Source: Ancylobacter mangrovi (GTDB taxonomy: Bacteria > Pseudomonadota > Alphaproteobacteria > Rhizobiales > Xanthobacteraceae). From it: 64,000 nt of DNA. This document shows positions 50,759 through 60,613 of this stretch, in pieces; within the stretch, counting starts at the first letter, position 1; every line of letters starts with the position of its first letter. Position numbers and translations under genes: made by a program. The DNA lies in NCBI RefSeq assembly GCF_024752355.1, contig NZ_JANTHZ010000006.1, positions 124,001 through 188,000 of the forward strand. Reading direction: 5' to 3'. The notes below the pieces were generated by a model that saw nothing but the letters and a program-made list of their open reading frames with translations, did not search any database and was not told the DNA's origin.

Positions 50759-52342
50759 TCACTCCCACTCGATCGTCCCCGGCGGCTTGCTGGTTACGTC
50801 GTAGACCACCCGGTTGACGCCCTTCACCTCGTTGACGATACGTGTCGCGACGCGGCCGAGGAAGGCCATGTCGAACGGGTAGAAATCCGCCGTCATGCCG
50901 TCGACCGAGGTCACCGCGCGCAGGCCCACCACATAGTCGTAGGTGCGGTAGTCGCCCATCACGCCGACCGTCTTCACCGGCAGGATCACGGCGAAGGCTT
51001 GCCAGATGTCGTCATAGAGCCCGCCGCGGCGAATCTCCTCGAGATAGATCTCGTCCGCGAGGCGCAATATGTCGAGCTTCTCGCGGGTGATCTCGCCCGG
51101 GCAGCGTATGGCGAGGCCCGGCCCGGGGAACGGGTGGCGCCCCACGAACACCTCCGGCAGGCCGAGCTCGCGGCCGAGCTCGCGCACCTCGTCCTTGAAC
51201 AGCTCGCGCAGCGGCTCCACCAGCTTCATGTTCATCCGCTCGGGCAGGCCGCCGACATTGTGGTGGCTCTTGATCGTCACCGAGGGCCCGCCGGTAAAGC
51301 TGACGCTCTCGATCACGTCCGGGTAGAGCGTGCCCTGGGCGAGGAAGGCGGCACCGCCGATCTTCTTCGCCTCGTCCTCGAACACGTCGATGAACAGCTT
51401 GCCGATGGTCTTGCGCTTCACTTCCGGGTCGGTCACGCCTTCCAGCGCGCCGAGGAACAGCTCGGAGGCGTCCACATGCACCAGCGGGATGTTGTAGGCG
51501 TCGCGGAACAGCGTCACCACCTTCTCCGCCTCGCCGAGCCGCAGCAGGCCGTGGTCGACGAACACGCAGGTGAGCTGGTCGCCGATCGCCTCGTGGATCA
51601 GCACCGCCGCGACCGAGGAATCCACCCCGCCGGACAGGCCGCAGATCACCTTTTCCGAGCCCACCTGCTCGCGGATACGGCGGATCGATTCCTCGCGATA
51701 GGCCTTCATGCCCCAGTCGCCGGTGGCGCCGGAAATCCTGCGCACGAAATTGCGGATCAGCGCCGCGCCGTGCGGCGTGTGCACCACCTCGGGGTGGAAC
51801 TGCATGGCGTAATAGTGCCGCGTCTCGTCGGCGATCATGGCGAAGGGCGCGCCGGGCGAGGTGGCGATCACCTCGAAGCCGGGCGGAATGGCCGTGACGC
51901 GGTCGCCATGGCTCATCCACACCGGATACTCTCCGCCGACCTCCCAGGTACCATCATAGAGCGCGGAAGGGCGCGCCACCGTCACCGCCGCCCGGCCGAA
52001 CTCGCGATCGTGGCCCGCCTCCACCTTGCCGCCAAGCATGTGCGACATCGCCTGCTCGCCATAGCAGATACCGAGCACCGGCACGCCGGAATCGAACACC
52101 GAGGGCGGCGGCAGCGGCGCATTCTCGTCCAGCACCGAAGCCGGGCTGCCGGAGAGGATGACGCCGACCGGCTTCATCCGCTCGAACGCCTCGGCGGCGT
52201 GCTGGAACGGCACGATCTCCGAATAGACCCCCTCCTCGCGCACGCGGCGGGCGATGAGCTGCGTCACCTGCGAGCCGAAATCGATGATCAGGATCGTGTC
52301 GTGCTGGGCGGGAGCGTCTGCGGTGGCGTCGATCTTGGTCAT
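50759..52342 (-). CDS. guaA: GMP synthase (glutamine-hydrolysing)
   Basis: A 527-residue protein catalysing XMP + ATP + glutamine to GMP. The N-terminal class I glutamine amidotransferase domain has C93 in GICYGEQ (most homologues have GICYGMQ) and the His-Glu of QFHPEVVHT. The ATP pyrophosphatase domain has the P-loop [10 protein letters not shown] and the C-terminal dimerisation domain ends KPPGTIEWE. It is in a purine/RNA-modification block with guaB (54273) in the same direction, a usual arrangement that links IMP dehydrogenase and GMP synthase. Confidence 0.98.
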   Translation of the reverse strand: MTKIDATADAPAQHDTILIIDFGSQVTQLIARRVREEGVYSEIVPFQHAAEAFERMKPVGVILSGSPASVLDENAPLPPPSVFDSGVPVLGICYGEQAMSHMLGGKVEAGHDREFGRAAVTVARPSALYDGTWEVGGEYPVWMSHGDRVTAIPPGFEVIATSPGAPFAMIADETRHYYAMQFHPEVVHTPHGAALIRNFVRRISGATGDWGMKAYREESIRRIREQVGSEKVICGLSGGVDSSVAAVLIHEAIGDQLTCVFVDHGLLRLGEAEKVVTLFRDAYNIPLVHVDASELFLGALEGVTDPEVKRKTIGKLFIDVFEDEAKKIGGAAFLAQGTLYPDVIESVSFTGGPSVTIKSHHNVGGLPERMNMKLVEPLRELFKDEVRELGRELGLPEVFVGRHPFPGPGLAIRCPGEITREKLDILRLADEIYLEEIRRGGLYDDIWQAFAVILPVKTVGVMGDYRTYDYVVGLRAVTSVDGMTADFYPFDMAFLGRVATRIVNEVKGVNRVVYDVTSKPPGTIEWE

Positions 52343-52454
52343 GGGCGGCTCGTCTGGCGGTTCGGAAAGGGGAGCGGGGAAGCGGGCGGCACGGCGATGA
52401 AGGGCGAGATCATGCAGCGCGAGCTACGGGGCGGCATCGATGGCTCGCGCGCGC

Positions 52455-53780
52455 TCATGCGTCCCGCACCATCAGGCTGACGAAGAACCCGTCGGTCCCG
52501 GTCCGGCGCGGCGTCAGCAGCAGCCCTTCCGGCCGCTCCAGTGCCGCCGCGCGCAGTGCGATGCCGCGCTCGCCGAGCGCGAGCACCGCCTCGGCCGGCG
52601 GCAGGGCGCGGAAGCCCGCATGGCGGGCGAGGAAGGCGCGCACCTGGTCGACATTCTCCTCGTCGAGCAGCGAGCAGGTGATGTAGGCGAGCCGCCCGCC
52701 CGGCTTCACGAAGCGTGCGGCGGCGTCGAGGATCTCGGCCTGCTCCTTCACCCGCTCGGCCAGCGCGCCGGGGCGCATGCGCCATTTGGCGTCCGGGTTG
52801 CGGCGCCAGGTCCCCGTGCCGGTGCAGGGCGCGTCGACCAGCACCAGGTCCATGCGCCCTTCGAGGTCGGCCAGCACATCCGGCCCGGTGCCGGCCCGGC
52901 CCTTGGGCGAGCGGATCTGGACGTTATGGGCACCGGCGCGCTGCACCCGCTCATGGATCGGGGCGAGCCGGCGCAAATCGTCGTCATAGGCGTAGAGCTG
53001 GCCGGCATTGTCCATCAGCGCGGCCAGCGCCAGCGTCTTGCCGCCGCCGCCCGCGCACAGATCCAGCACCTGGGCGCCGCGCGCCGGCGCGGCGAGGATG
53101 GCGGCGAGCTGCGAGCCCTCGTCCTGGATCTCGACCGAACCCTTGAGATAGGCCGGCTCGGCGGTCAGAGGCGGCGCCTTGCCGTCGGCGTTCGGGGCGA
53201 TCCTCAGCGCCAGCGGCGACCACGCGCCGGCGACGGGATCGAGATGGGCGAGCTGCTGCGCGGCCTTGCCCACATCGGATTTCAGCGTGTTCACCCGAAG
53301 ATCGAGCGGCGCGCGCCCGGCGAGCCCGGCGCCCTCCTCCGCCCGGTCGTCGCCGAATACGCGGGCGAGCGGGGCGTCGAGCCATTCGGGATAGTCGCCG
53401 CGCACATGGGCCGGCGCCTCACCGAGCGTATCGCCCGCAAGCCGCGCCGCCTCTTCGTCGGTCAGCGGCTCCGGGGCGAAGCGCGAGCCATCGCACAGCC
53501 GGCCGATGGCCTCCGCGTCCAGCCCGCGCGCGAGATGAAGCATGCCGAGCACCAGCGCGCGCGGCGTTTCCTCGCCGGCCGGCTGGCCCATGATCCAGCC
53601 GGCGGAAGCGCGCCGGCGCAGCGTGTCGTAGACGAGCGAGGACAGAGCGGCACGGTCGCCCGATCCGGCGAAGCGGTGGCGGCGGCCCCATTCGGTCAGC
53701 ACGTCGGCCGCCGGCCGGCGTTCGGCGAGGATACCGGCGATCACCTCGATGGCGGCGGAGATGCGGGCGGCGGGGGTCAT
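52455..53780 (-). CDS. RsmB-type (NOL1/NOP2/Sun) rRNA cytosine-C5 methyltransferase
   Basis: A 441-residue RNA methyltransferase. The N-terminal part resembles the NusB-like/RsmB region. The SAM-binding motif is LDLCAGGGGKTLALA near residue 243, and the two catalytic cysteines are in DAPCTGTGTWRRNPDAKW and YITCSLLDEEN, as required for m5C formation. It probably modifies 16S rRNA like RsmB, though the exact base is not readable. It lies between guaA (112 nt) and a MAPEG gene (10 nt). Confidence 0.93.
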   Translation of the reverse strand: MTPAARISAAIEVIAGILAERRPAADVLTEWGRRHRFAGSGDRAALSSLVYDTLRRRASAGWIMGQPAGEETPRALVLGMLHLARGLDAEAIGRLCDGSRFAPEPLTDEEAARLAGDTLGEAPAHVRGDYPEWLDAPLARVFGDDRAEEGAGLAGRAPLDLRVNTLKSDVGKAAQQLAHLDPVAGAWSPLALRIAPNADGKAPPLTAEPAYLKGSVEIQDEGSQLAAILAAPARGAQVLDLCAGGGGKTLALAALMDNAGQLYAYDDDLRRLAPIHERVQRAGAHNVQIRSPKGRAGTGPDVLADLEGRMDLVLVDAPCTGTGTWRRNPDAKWRMRPGALAERVKEQAEILDAAARFVKPGGRLAYITCSLLDEENVDQVRAFLARHAGFRALPPAEAVLALGERGIALRAAALERPEGLLLTPRRTGTDGFFVSLMVRDA

Positions 53781-53790
53781 GGCACGCCCC

Positions 53791-54222
53791 TCACGGCATC
53801 ACCGGCGAGAACAGGATGCCGAAGGCGAACAGCACCCACATGACCAGCAGCACGACGACGCCCGCCGCGAAGGCGGGAAAGCGCAGCCGTATATTGTTGC
53901 TGGTGACGTGCACCCAGGCATGGACAATGCGGCTCAGCACGAACAGCCAGGCCAGCACGACGAAGGGCAGGTCCGCCTGCCGCGTGAAAAGCGCGAGCGC
54001 CACCAGCACGTAGAACAGCACCGGGAACTCGAACTGGTTGCGCAGGCAGTTGTTCGCCTGCCGCACCCGCACAGGCCAGGCCGTGTCGTCGATCACGGCC
54101 CGCGCCTCCTCCACCTGCCCGGCCCGGATCGCCGCCCCGCGCACGCTGCCGAGCCGGACGAGCACCAGGAAGGTGAGCGCGACCTGCACAAAGACGGGAA
54201 GCAGGATGGCGGGAACGGACAC
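53791..54222 (-). CDS. MAPEG-family membrane protein
   Basis: A 143-residue protein with four hydrophobic helices. The segment VRQANNCLRNQFEFPVLFYVLVALALF (about residues 51-77) contains the N-x-x-E-x-P pattern of MAPEG glutathione/eicosanoid-metabolism relatives. Bacterial members are of unknown substrate. It lies between rsmB-like and guaB genes, an arrangement I believe recurs in related alphaproteobacteria. Confidence 0.88.
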   Translation of the reverse strand: MSVPAILLPVFVQVALTFLVLVRLGSVRGAAIRAGQVEEARAVIDDTAWPVRVRQANNCLRNQFEFPVLFYVLVALALFTRQADLPFVVLAWLFVLSRIVHAWVHVTSNNIRLRFPAFAAGVVVLLVMWVLFAFGILFSPVMP

Positions 54223-54272
54223 GGCGGCGGTCTTTCTCGGAGGACGGGGATGCGGCGTCGGGGCGGGGGGCC

Positions 54273-55802
<1,530 letters not shown>

Positions 55803-56055
55803 TCATGCCCGATGGATGGATGGACGAAGCGGCGCCAGCTTTTGGGACAGCGGCGCCGCTACGAGTTGGCGAGGGCTCATACCATGGTGCGAGGCGCTTT
55901 CCTAGGCATCTTCCTCTGTGTTCCACGCAATGCCGACCCGCGTCGCCGGGATTGATCATCAGCGTGATTTGATGACGGATTTGTGTGCGATCCTGACATC
56001 GTCTGCCGGTCCAAGCGGCGTTAAGACGCCGAAAGCTCGGTCGCGTCCGACCGAA

Positions 56056-57501
56056 ATGAGTCCCGCCGTGCGCACCGAACGCCTCGTCCCCCTCATCGTC
56101 GCCTGCGCGCTGTTCATGGAGCAGCTCGATTCGACCATCATCTCCACCTCGCTGCCGGCCATCGCCCGGGACCTGCACGAGGACCCGATCGCGCTCAAGC
56201 TGGCGCTGACCTCCTATCTGCTCAGCCTCGCAGTGTTCATTCCCGCCAGCGGCTGGTTCGCCGACCGATTCGGCTCGCGCACCGTGTTCCGCGCCGCCAT
56301 CGTCGTGTTCACCGCCGGCTCGCTGCTGTGCGGACTCGCGCATTCACTGCCGGAATTCGTGCTGTTCCGCATCCTGCAGGGCATGGGCGGGGCGATGATG
56401 GTGCCGGTGGGGCGGCTGGTGATCCTGCGCACCGTGCCCAAGGAGGGCATCGTCTCCGCCCTCGCCTGGCTCACCGTGCCGGCGCTGCTCGGCCCCGTGG
56501 TCGGGCCGCCGCTGGGCGGCTTCATCACCACCTATTTCGACTGGCGGCTGATCTTCTTCCTCAACATCCCGATCGGCTTCGTCGGCGTCATGCTGGCGAC
56601 GCGGTTCATCCCCGACATCCGGGAGGAGGACGTCGGCGCCTTCGACCTCAACGGCATGGTGCTCTCCGGCGTCGGCCTCGCCGGGCTCGTCTTCGGCTTC
56701 GCGCTGCTCGGCCAGCATGCGGTCGCGCCGTGGATCGCGCTGCTGGTCATCGCCATCGGCGCGGTGACGATGTTCCTCTATGTGCGCCATGCGCGGCACA
56801 CGCCCCGCCCGATCCTCGACCTGTCGCTGCTGAGGATTCCGACCTTCTTCGCCGGCGTGGTGGGCGCCTCGCTGTTCCGCATCGGCATCGGGGCGATCCC
56901 GTTCCTGCTGCCGCTGATGCTGCAGCTCGGTTTCGGCCTCACCCCCTTCGCCTCGGGCATGATCACCTTCTCCTCCGCGGTCGGCGCGATGACGATGAAG
57001 TTCTCCGCCGCGCCGATCATCCGCACCTTCGGCTTCCGCCGCGTGCTGGTGGTAAACTGCTTCATCGCCGCCGCCTTCCTCGCGGCCACCGCGCTGTTCC
57101 GGCCGGACATGCCCTACCCGCTGCTGGTCGGCATGCTGCTGATGGGCGGCTTCTTCCGCTCGCTGCAGTTCACCAGCACCAACGCGCTCTCCTATGCCGA
57201 CATCTCCAACGAGGCGATGAGCCGCGCCACCAGCTTCGCCAGCGTGGCCCAGCAGGTGGCGATCTCCACCGGCGTCGCGGTCGGCGCGCTGGTGCTCGAC
57301 ACCATGCGGAGCTGGCGCGGTGACGGCACCATCCAGCTCGGCGACTTCAGCGTCGCCTTCGCGGTGGTCGGGCTCATCGCCGTGTGCTCGGTGTTCTTCT
57401 TCGTCCGCCTGCCGGCCGACGCCGGCGCCGCCCTCGCCCGCCGCCGCGTCAAGCCGGCCGTGCCCGCCGAGCCGCCCGGGGAGATGGGCAGCGCGGCCTG
57501 A
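56056..57501 (+). CDS. MFS transporter, DHA2 (EmrB/QacA-like) drug:proton antiporter
   Basis: A 481-residue transporter with about 14 hydrophobic segments. Helix 1 carries FMEQLDSTIISTSLPAIARDL (motif D1-like). The loop GWFADRFGSRTVFRAAI is motif A, and WLTVPALLGPVVGPPLGGFI is the antiporter motif C. ATG 56056 is taken as the start; the frame is open 46 codons further but that part is hydrophilic and unconserved-looking. Role: proton-driven efflux of toxic compounds. Its stop directly abuts the stop of the convergent gene. Confidence 0.92.
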   Translation: MSPAVRTERLVPLIVACALFMEQLDSTIISTSLPAIARDLHEDPIALKLALTSYLLSLAVFIPASGWFADRFGSRTVFRAAIVVFTAGSLLCGLAHSLPEFVLFRILQGMGGAMMVPVGRLVILRTVPKEGIVSALAWLTVPALLGPVVGPPLGGFITTYFDWRLIFFLNIPIGFVGVMLATRFIPDIREEDVGAFDLNGMVLSGVGLAGLVFGFALLGQHAVAPWIALLVIAIGAVTMFLYVRHARHTPRPILDLSLLRIPTFFAGVVGASLFRIGIGAIPFLLPLMLQLGFGLTPFASGMITFSSAVGAMTMKFSAAPIIRTFGFRRVLVVNCFIAAAFLAATALFRPDMPYPLLVGMLLMGGFFRSLQFTSTNALSYADISNEAMSRATSFASVAQQVAISTGVAVGALVLDTMRSWRGDGTIQLGDFSVAFAVVGLIAVCSVFFFVRLPADAGAALARRRVKPAVPAEPPGEMGSAA

Positions 57502-57984
57502 TCAGGCGTCCGGCGCGGCCGTCTCCAGCGCGCGCTTCAGCGCCCGCCCCGCGGCCTCGGCATGGTCCACCCTGGCGATGAAGGCCCGCGCGCGGGGGAT
57601 CGGGTCGTGCAGATATTGGTCCGGCCCCAGCATCCGGCGCGCGTTCAGCGCCGGCGTGTCGAGCAGCGGAAAGTCGGCCGGCTCCACCGTGCCCTCCCAG
57701 CCCTCGAACCGCGCCGCCCAGCCGCGCCTGTGATGCGCGAGCAGGCGCGTGCGCAGGCTGTAGCCGTGATAATCGAAGGCGAGCCGCCCGTCGGTCACAT
57801 AGACATGCGCGCCCGGCAGGCCTTCCGCGGGAATGATCCGTTCGGCATGGAACCTCGCCAGCGGCGGCGCGGCGAGATAGACGCCGGCGAGGATGTAGCA
57901 GGCGCCGTGGCCGAAGAAGATGCGGTCCGGCAGCGCCCAGCGCCGCACCGGATCGCGCTTGATGCCGGGTTTCAGCACATACAT
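57502..57984 (-). CDS. Unknown soluble protein, 160 residues
   Basis: Not recognised. A compact protein with FFGHGACYILAGVYL near residue 24, VYVTDGRLAFDYHGYSLRTRLLAHHRRGWAARFEGW near residue 61 and PLLDTPALNARRMLGPDQYLHDPIPRARAFIARVDHA near residue 105. It has no signal peptide and no membrane helix. The abundance of histidine and aromatic residues suggests a folded enzyme or binding domain. It lies 26 nt downstream of rlmE on the same strand, so it may belong to the ppx-rlmE operon. Confidence 0.7.
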   Translation of the reverse strand: MYVLKPGIKRDPVRRWALPDRIFFGHGACYILAGVYLAAPPLARFHAERIIPAEGLPGAHVYVTDGRLAFDYHGYSLRTRLLAHHRRGWAARFEGWEGTVEPADFPLLDTPALNARRMLGPDQYLHDPIPRARAFIARVDHAEAAGRALKRALETAAPDA

Positions 57985-58010
57985 GAGCCGTCCCCCCGCG
58001 CGGGCGCTGG

Positions 58011-58727
58011 TCAGTCCGGCTGGTCCTCGCCCCGCCCGCGGAACCCCGACGCGACCACATAGAGCTCGGCCGAATCCGCGCGGCTCGCCTGCGGCTTCAC
58101 GTGCTTCACGACCGTGAAGTCGCGTTTAAGCTCAGCGAGCAGCGAGCTTTCCGTGCCGCCTTGGAACACCTTAGCGACGAAGGACCCGCCCGGGGCCAGC
58201 ACCTGGCGGGCGAAATCGATGGCGAGTTCGACCAGGCCGACGATGCGCAGATGGTCGGTCGCCCTGTGGCCGGTGGTGTTGGCCGCCATGTCGGACAGCA
58301 CGACATCCGCCTCGCCGCCGAGCATCGCCTTCAGCCGGTCGGGCGCGTCGTCCTTCAGGAAGTCCATCTGCGCGAAGTCGACGCCCGGCACCGGGTCGAT
58401 CTCCAGCAGGTCGATGGCGACCACGTGGCCCCCGCCCTCCTCCGCCCGGATGCGCTTGGCGGCGACCTGGCTCCAGCCGCCGGGCGCGGCGCCGAGGTCG
58501 ACCACGCGCGCGCCGGGCTTCAAGAGCTTCATCTTGTCGTCGATCTCGATCAGCTTGAAGGCCGCGCGCGAGCGCCAGCCTTCACGCTTGGCGCGGGCGA
58601 CATAGGGGTCGTTGAGCTGGCGCTGCAGCCATTTCTGCGACGAGGAACTGAGCGAGCGCGCCTTCTTCAGCCGAACCTTCAGCGGGCGCGCCTCTCCGCC
58701 CTTGCGGGCTTCGGGCTTGTCGATCAC
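58011..58727 (-). CDS. rlmE: 23S rRNA (uridine2552-2'-O)-methyltransferase RlmE
   Basis: A 238-residue FtsJ/RrmJ methyltransferase that 2'-O-methylates U2552 of 23S rRNA. SAM-binding [16 protein letters not shown] is near residue 73 (numbering from GTG 58727), [14 protein letters not shown] holds the catalytic Asp and [12 protein letters not shown] the catalytic Lys. The basic N-terminal extension ([16 protein letters not shown]) is common in alphaproteobacterial RlmE. GTG 58727 overlaps the ppx-like stop (GTGA); the open frame further upstream lies within ppx and is rejected. Confidence 0.95.
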   Translation of the reverse strand: MIDKPEARKGGEARPLKVRLKKARSLSSSSQKWLQRQLNDPYVARAKREGWRSRAAFKLIEIDDKMKLLKPGARVVDLGAAPGGWSQVAAKRIRAEEGGGHVVAIDLLEIDPVPGVDFAQMDFLKDDAPDRLKAMLGGEADVVLSDMAANTTGHRATDHLRIVGLVELAIDFARQVLAPGGSFVAKVFQGGTESSLLAELKRDFTVVKHVKPQASRADSAELYVVASGFRGRGEDQPD

Positions 58728-59977
58728 GTGGTCACTGCTCCGGCCTGCCGGCGCCAGACGCCGTCCGCGCGCATCAGCTCCACCAATATGCCCTCGCGCA
58801 GGCCGCGGTCGGCGACCCGCAGCCGGTCGCAGGGGAAGGCCCGCCGCACCGCCTCGAGGATGGCGCAGCCCGCGAGCACGAGGTCCGCCCGCTCCACACC
58901 GATGCACGGGTTGGCGGCGCGCTCGGAGAACGGCATGTCGAGCAGCCGGTCCACCACCACCCGCACCTGCTCCGCGCCGAGCCAGGTGCCATCGACCTGC
59001 GAGCGATCGTAGCGCGGCAGGTCGAGATGGACGCCGGCGATGGTCGTCACCGTGCCGGAGGTGCCGAGCAGATGCAGCCGGCCGCAATCATGCGGGCCCA
59101 CCGCCTGCACGAAGCCGTCGAGATGCGGGCGGAACTCGTTGACCATGGCCTCGAAATCGTCGCGCGTGACCCGCACCCCGCCATGGCGCTCGGCCACGGT
59201 GACGACGCCGAGCGGCACCGACACCCAGGCCCGGATCACGGCGGCCGGCGGCCCGCCGTCGCGGGTCTCCACCCGGTCGAGCCACACCACCTCGGTCGAG
59301 CCGCCGCCGATGTCGAACAGCACGGCGCCGTCCGAATGCGGGTCGACCAGCGGCGTGCAGCCGGCCGCGGCGAGGCGCGCCTCGGTCTCGCGCTCGACGA
59401 TCTCCAGCTTCAGGCCGGTCTCGTCCTCGACCCGGCGGATGAAAGCGTCGCCATTGCTGGCGGAGCGGCAGGCCTCGGTGGCGATGAGGCGGCTGTCGGC
59501 GATGTTGCGCGCGCCGATCTTGCTGGCGCACACGCCGAGCGCCTCGACCGCGCGGGTCATCGCCGCCTCGCCCAGCCGGCCCGAGCAGATCAGCCCCTCA
59601 CCGAGCCGCACGATGCGCGAGAAGGCATCGACGACGCGGAAGCCGTTGGCGGTCGGGCGGGCAATCAGCAGGCGGCAATTATTGGTGCCGAGGTCGAGCG
59701 CGGCGTAGCAGGGGTCGTAGCGCGGGCCGCCGCCATTCTCGCCACGCCCGCCGTCGCGCCGCCGGCCGTGCCAGTGGCGCGGACGTCCGCGATCGGACGG
59801 CTTGTCGTCGCGCGGCACCTCCGGGCGCGGCATGTCCGGACGCGGCATGTCCGGACGCGGCATCTCTTTGCGCAGCACGTCCTGGCGTGGCGGCCGCGCA
59901 TCGCGCACCGCCCCGTCCTCGCGCGCCGGCCTTTCCGCCGCCCGTCGACCCGCCCACGTATCGGTCTCGTCGACCAT
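58724..59977 (-). CDS. ppx: Ppx/GppA exopolyphosphatase/guanosine-pentaphosphate phosphatase
   Basis: About 417 residues. The catalytic Ppx/GppA core begins [17 protein letters not shown] (phosphate-1 loop) and has [13 protein letters not shown] (phosphate-2 loop). The enzymes hydrolyse polyphosphate or pppGpp. The core is preceded by a roughly 85-residue low-complexity, charged N-terminal extension rich in Arg, Pro and Asp with tandem MPRPD repeats, coded by a 15-bp repeat at 59831-59860. The start is set at ATG 59977, though in-frame starts further upstream exist. It is coupled to rlmE by a 4-nt overlap. Confidence 0.93.
   Translation of the reverse strand: MVDETDTWAGRRAAERPAREDGAVRDARPPRQDVLRKEMPRPDMPRPDMPRPEVPRDDKPSDRGRPRHWHGRRRDGGRGENGGGPRYDPCYAALDLGTNNCRLLIARPTANGFRVVDAFSRIVRLGEGLICSGRLGEAAMTRAVEALGVCASKIGARNIADSRLIATEACRSASNGDAFIRRVEDETGLKLEIVERETEARLAAAGCTPLVDPHSDGAVLFDIGGGSTEVVWLDRVETRDGGPPAAVIRAWVSVPLGVVTVAERHGGVRVTRDDFEAMVNEFRPHLDGFVQAVGPHDCGRLHLLGTSGTVTTIAGVHLDLPRYDRSQVDGTWLGAEQVRVVVDRLLDMPFSERAANPCIGVERADLVLAGCAILEAVRRAFPCDRLRVADRGLREGILVELMRADGVWRRQAGAVTT
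59831..59865. repeat. 15-bp tandem repeat inside the ppx N-terminal extension
   Basis: CATGTCCGGACGCGG is present twice in tandem (59831-59845, 59846-59860) with a partial third copy after it and a degenerate one before. On the minus strand it encodes MPRPD repeats. It is in frame and can change copy number by slippage without breaking the gene. Confidence 0.8.
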
Positions 59978-60161
59978 TATGGATTCCCCGGCCGAAGCCG
60001 CCTGGCCGGACGCCGCGCGGGGCGGAGTCTCGGCCGGATAATTCAACATCTCGCGGGAAATGTAACATTCGGGCGCTAAGGCGCAATTAACTTCATGCCT
60101 GCCCCGCTCTGCACGCGGCCCACCGTGGGCGGGGACGCCGGCAAAATCTGCGGACAATCGC

Positions 60162-60458
60162 ATGCGCAGCAGATTGCCGGCCAAATTGCCCATGCGCCCA
60201 AGCACGCGTTGCCATGCCGGGACACCGCGCCAGTCGGCCGCAATGGCGAACTGGCATTGCCGGATGTGCGGCGGCAAGGCGCCAGACGCGGCCAAGGGCA
60301 ATAGCAACGCATTGAAGTATGGCGGCTACACCGCCGTGGCCATCGCCGAGCGAGGGGAGTTGATGGCGCTGTTGAGCGGCATGAAGGGCGCTCTCGAACA
60401 GGCGAACGGGAAGGAATTGGCTGTGGGCATCTTTTCTCGATGCGGGCGAGCCGGTTAG
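60162..60458 (+). CDS. Small HGG-motif-like protein, possibly a remnant
   Basis: A 98-residue frame. The stretch TRCHAGTPRQSAAMANWHCRMCGGKAPDAAKGNSNALKYGGYTA resembles a small family, often near phages and mobile DNA, with the order CGA-GTPC-MxNGRCRMHGG-PKGN-NA-KHG-YT. Here the key MHGG has become MCGG and GTPC has become GTPR, so it looks decayed. The start may be 60162 or 60192; no ribosome-binding sequence is clear. It marks the edge between housekeeping genes and the restriction island. Confidence 0.4.
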   Translation: MRSRLPAKLPMRPSTRCHAGTPRQSAAMANWHCRMCGGKAPDAAKGNSNALKYGGYTAVAIAERGELMALLSGMKGALEQANGKELAVGIFSRCGRAG

Positions 60459-60613
60459 GTTCTTCCCGGCGCCCCTCCCGTGCGGGCGGCAAAGGCGCGA
60501 TCCTCCGCCAGCGGTATGGATACGAACTTGGGGTGCGTACCCGGATGTAAACGGTGCGCATCTGTGCCAATGCTCGATTTTGACTTGAACGAATTGAGGA
60601 TTCGCCTGCGGCA
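60459..60613 (+). promoter_or_regulatory. Upstream region of hsdR
   Basis: This 155-bp stretch is less GC-rich than the flanking housekeeping genes. It includes a TTGACT (about 60579-60584) and an AT-richer tract (CTCGATTTTGACTTGAACGAATTGAGGATT) immediately before the hsdR start. A promoter is likely here but no complete -35/-10 pair with good spacing to the start could be fixed. Confidence 0.35.

Noticed and set aside
59831-59860. TGTCCGGACG copies in ppx as operator sites
   Set aside because: They are a coding tandem repeat (MPRPD) with different flanks, not in a promoter region.
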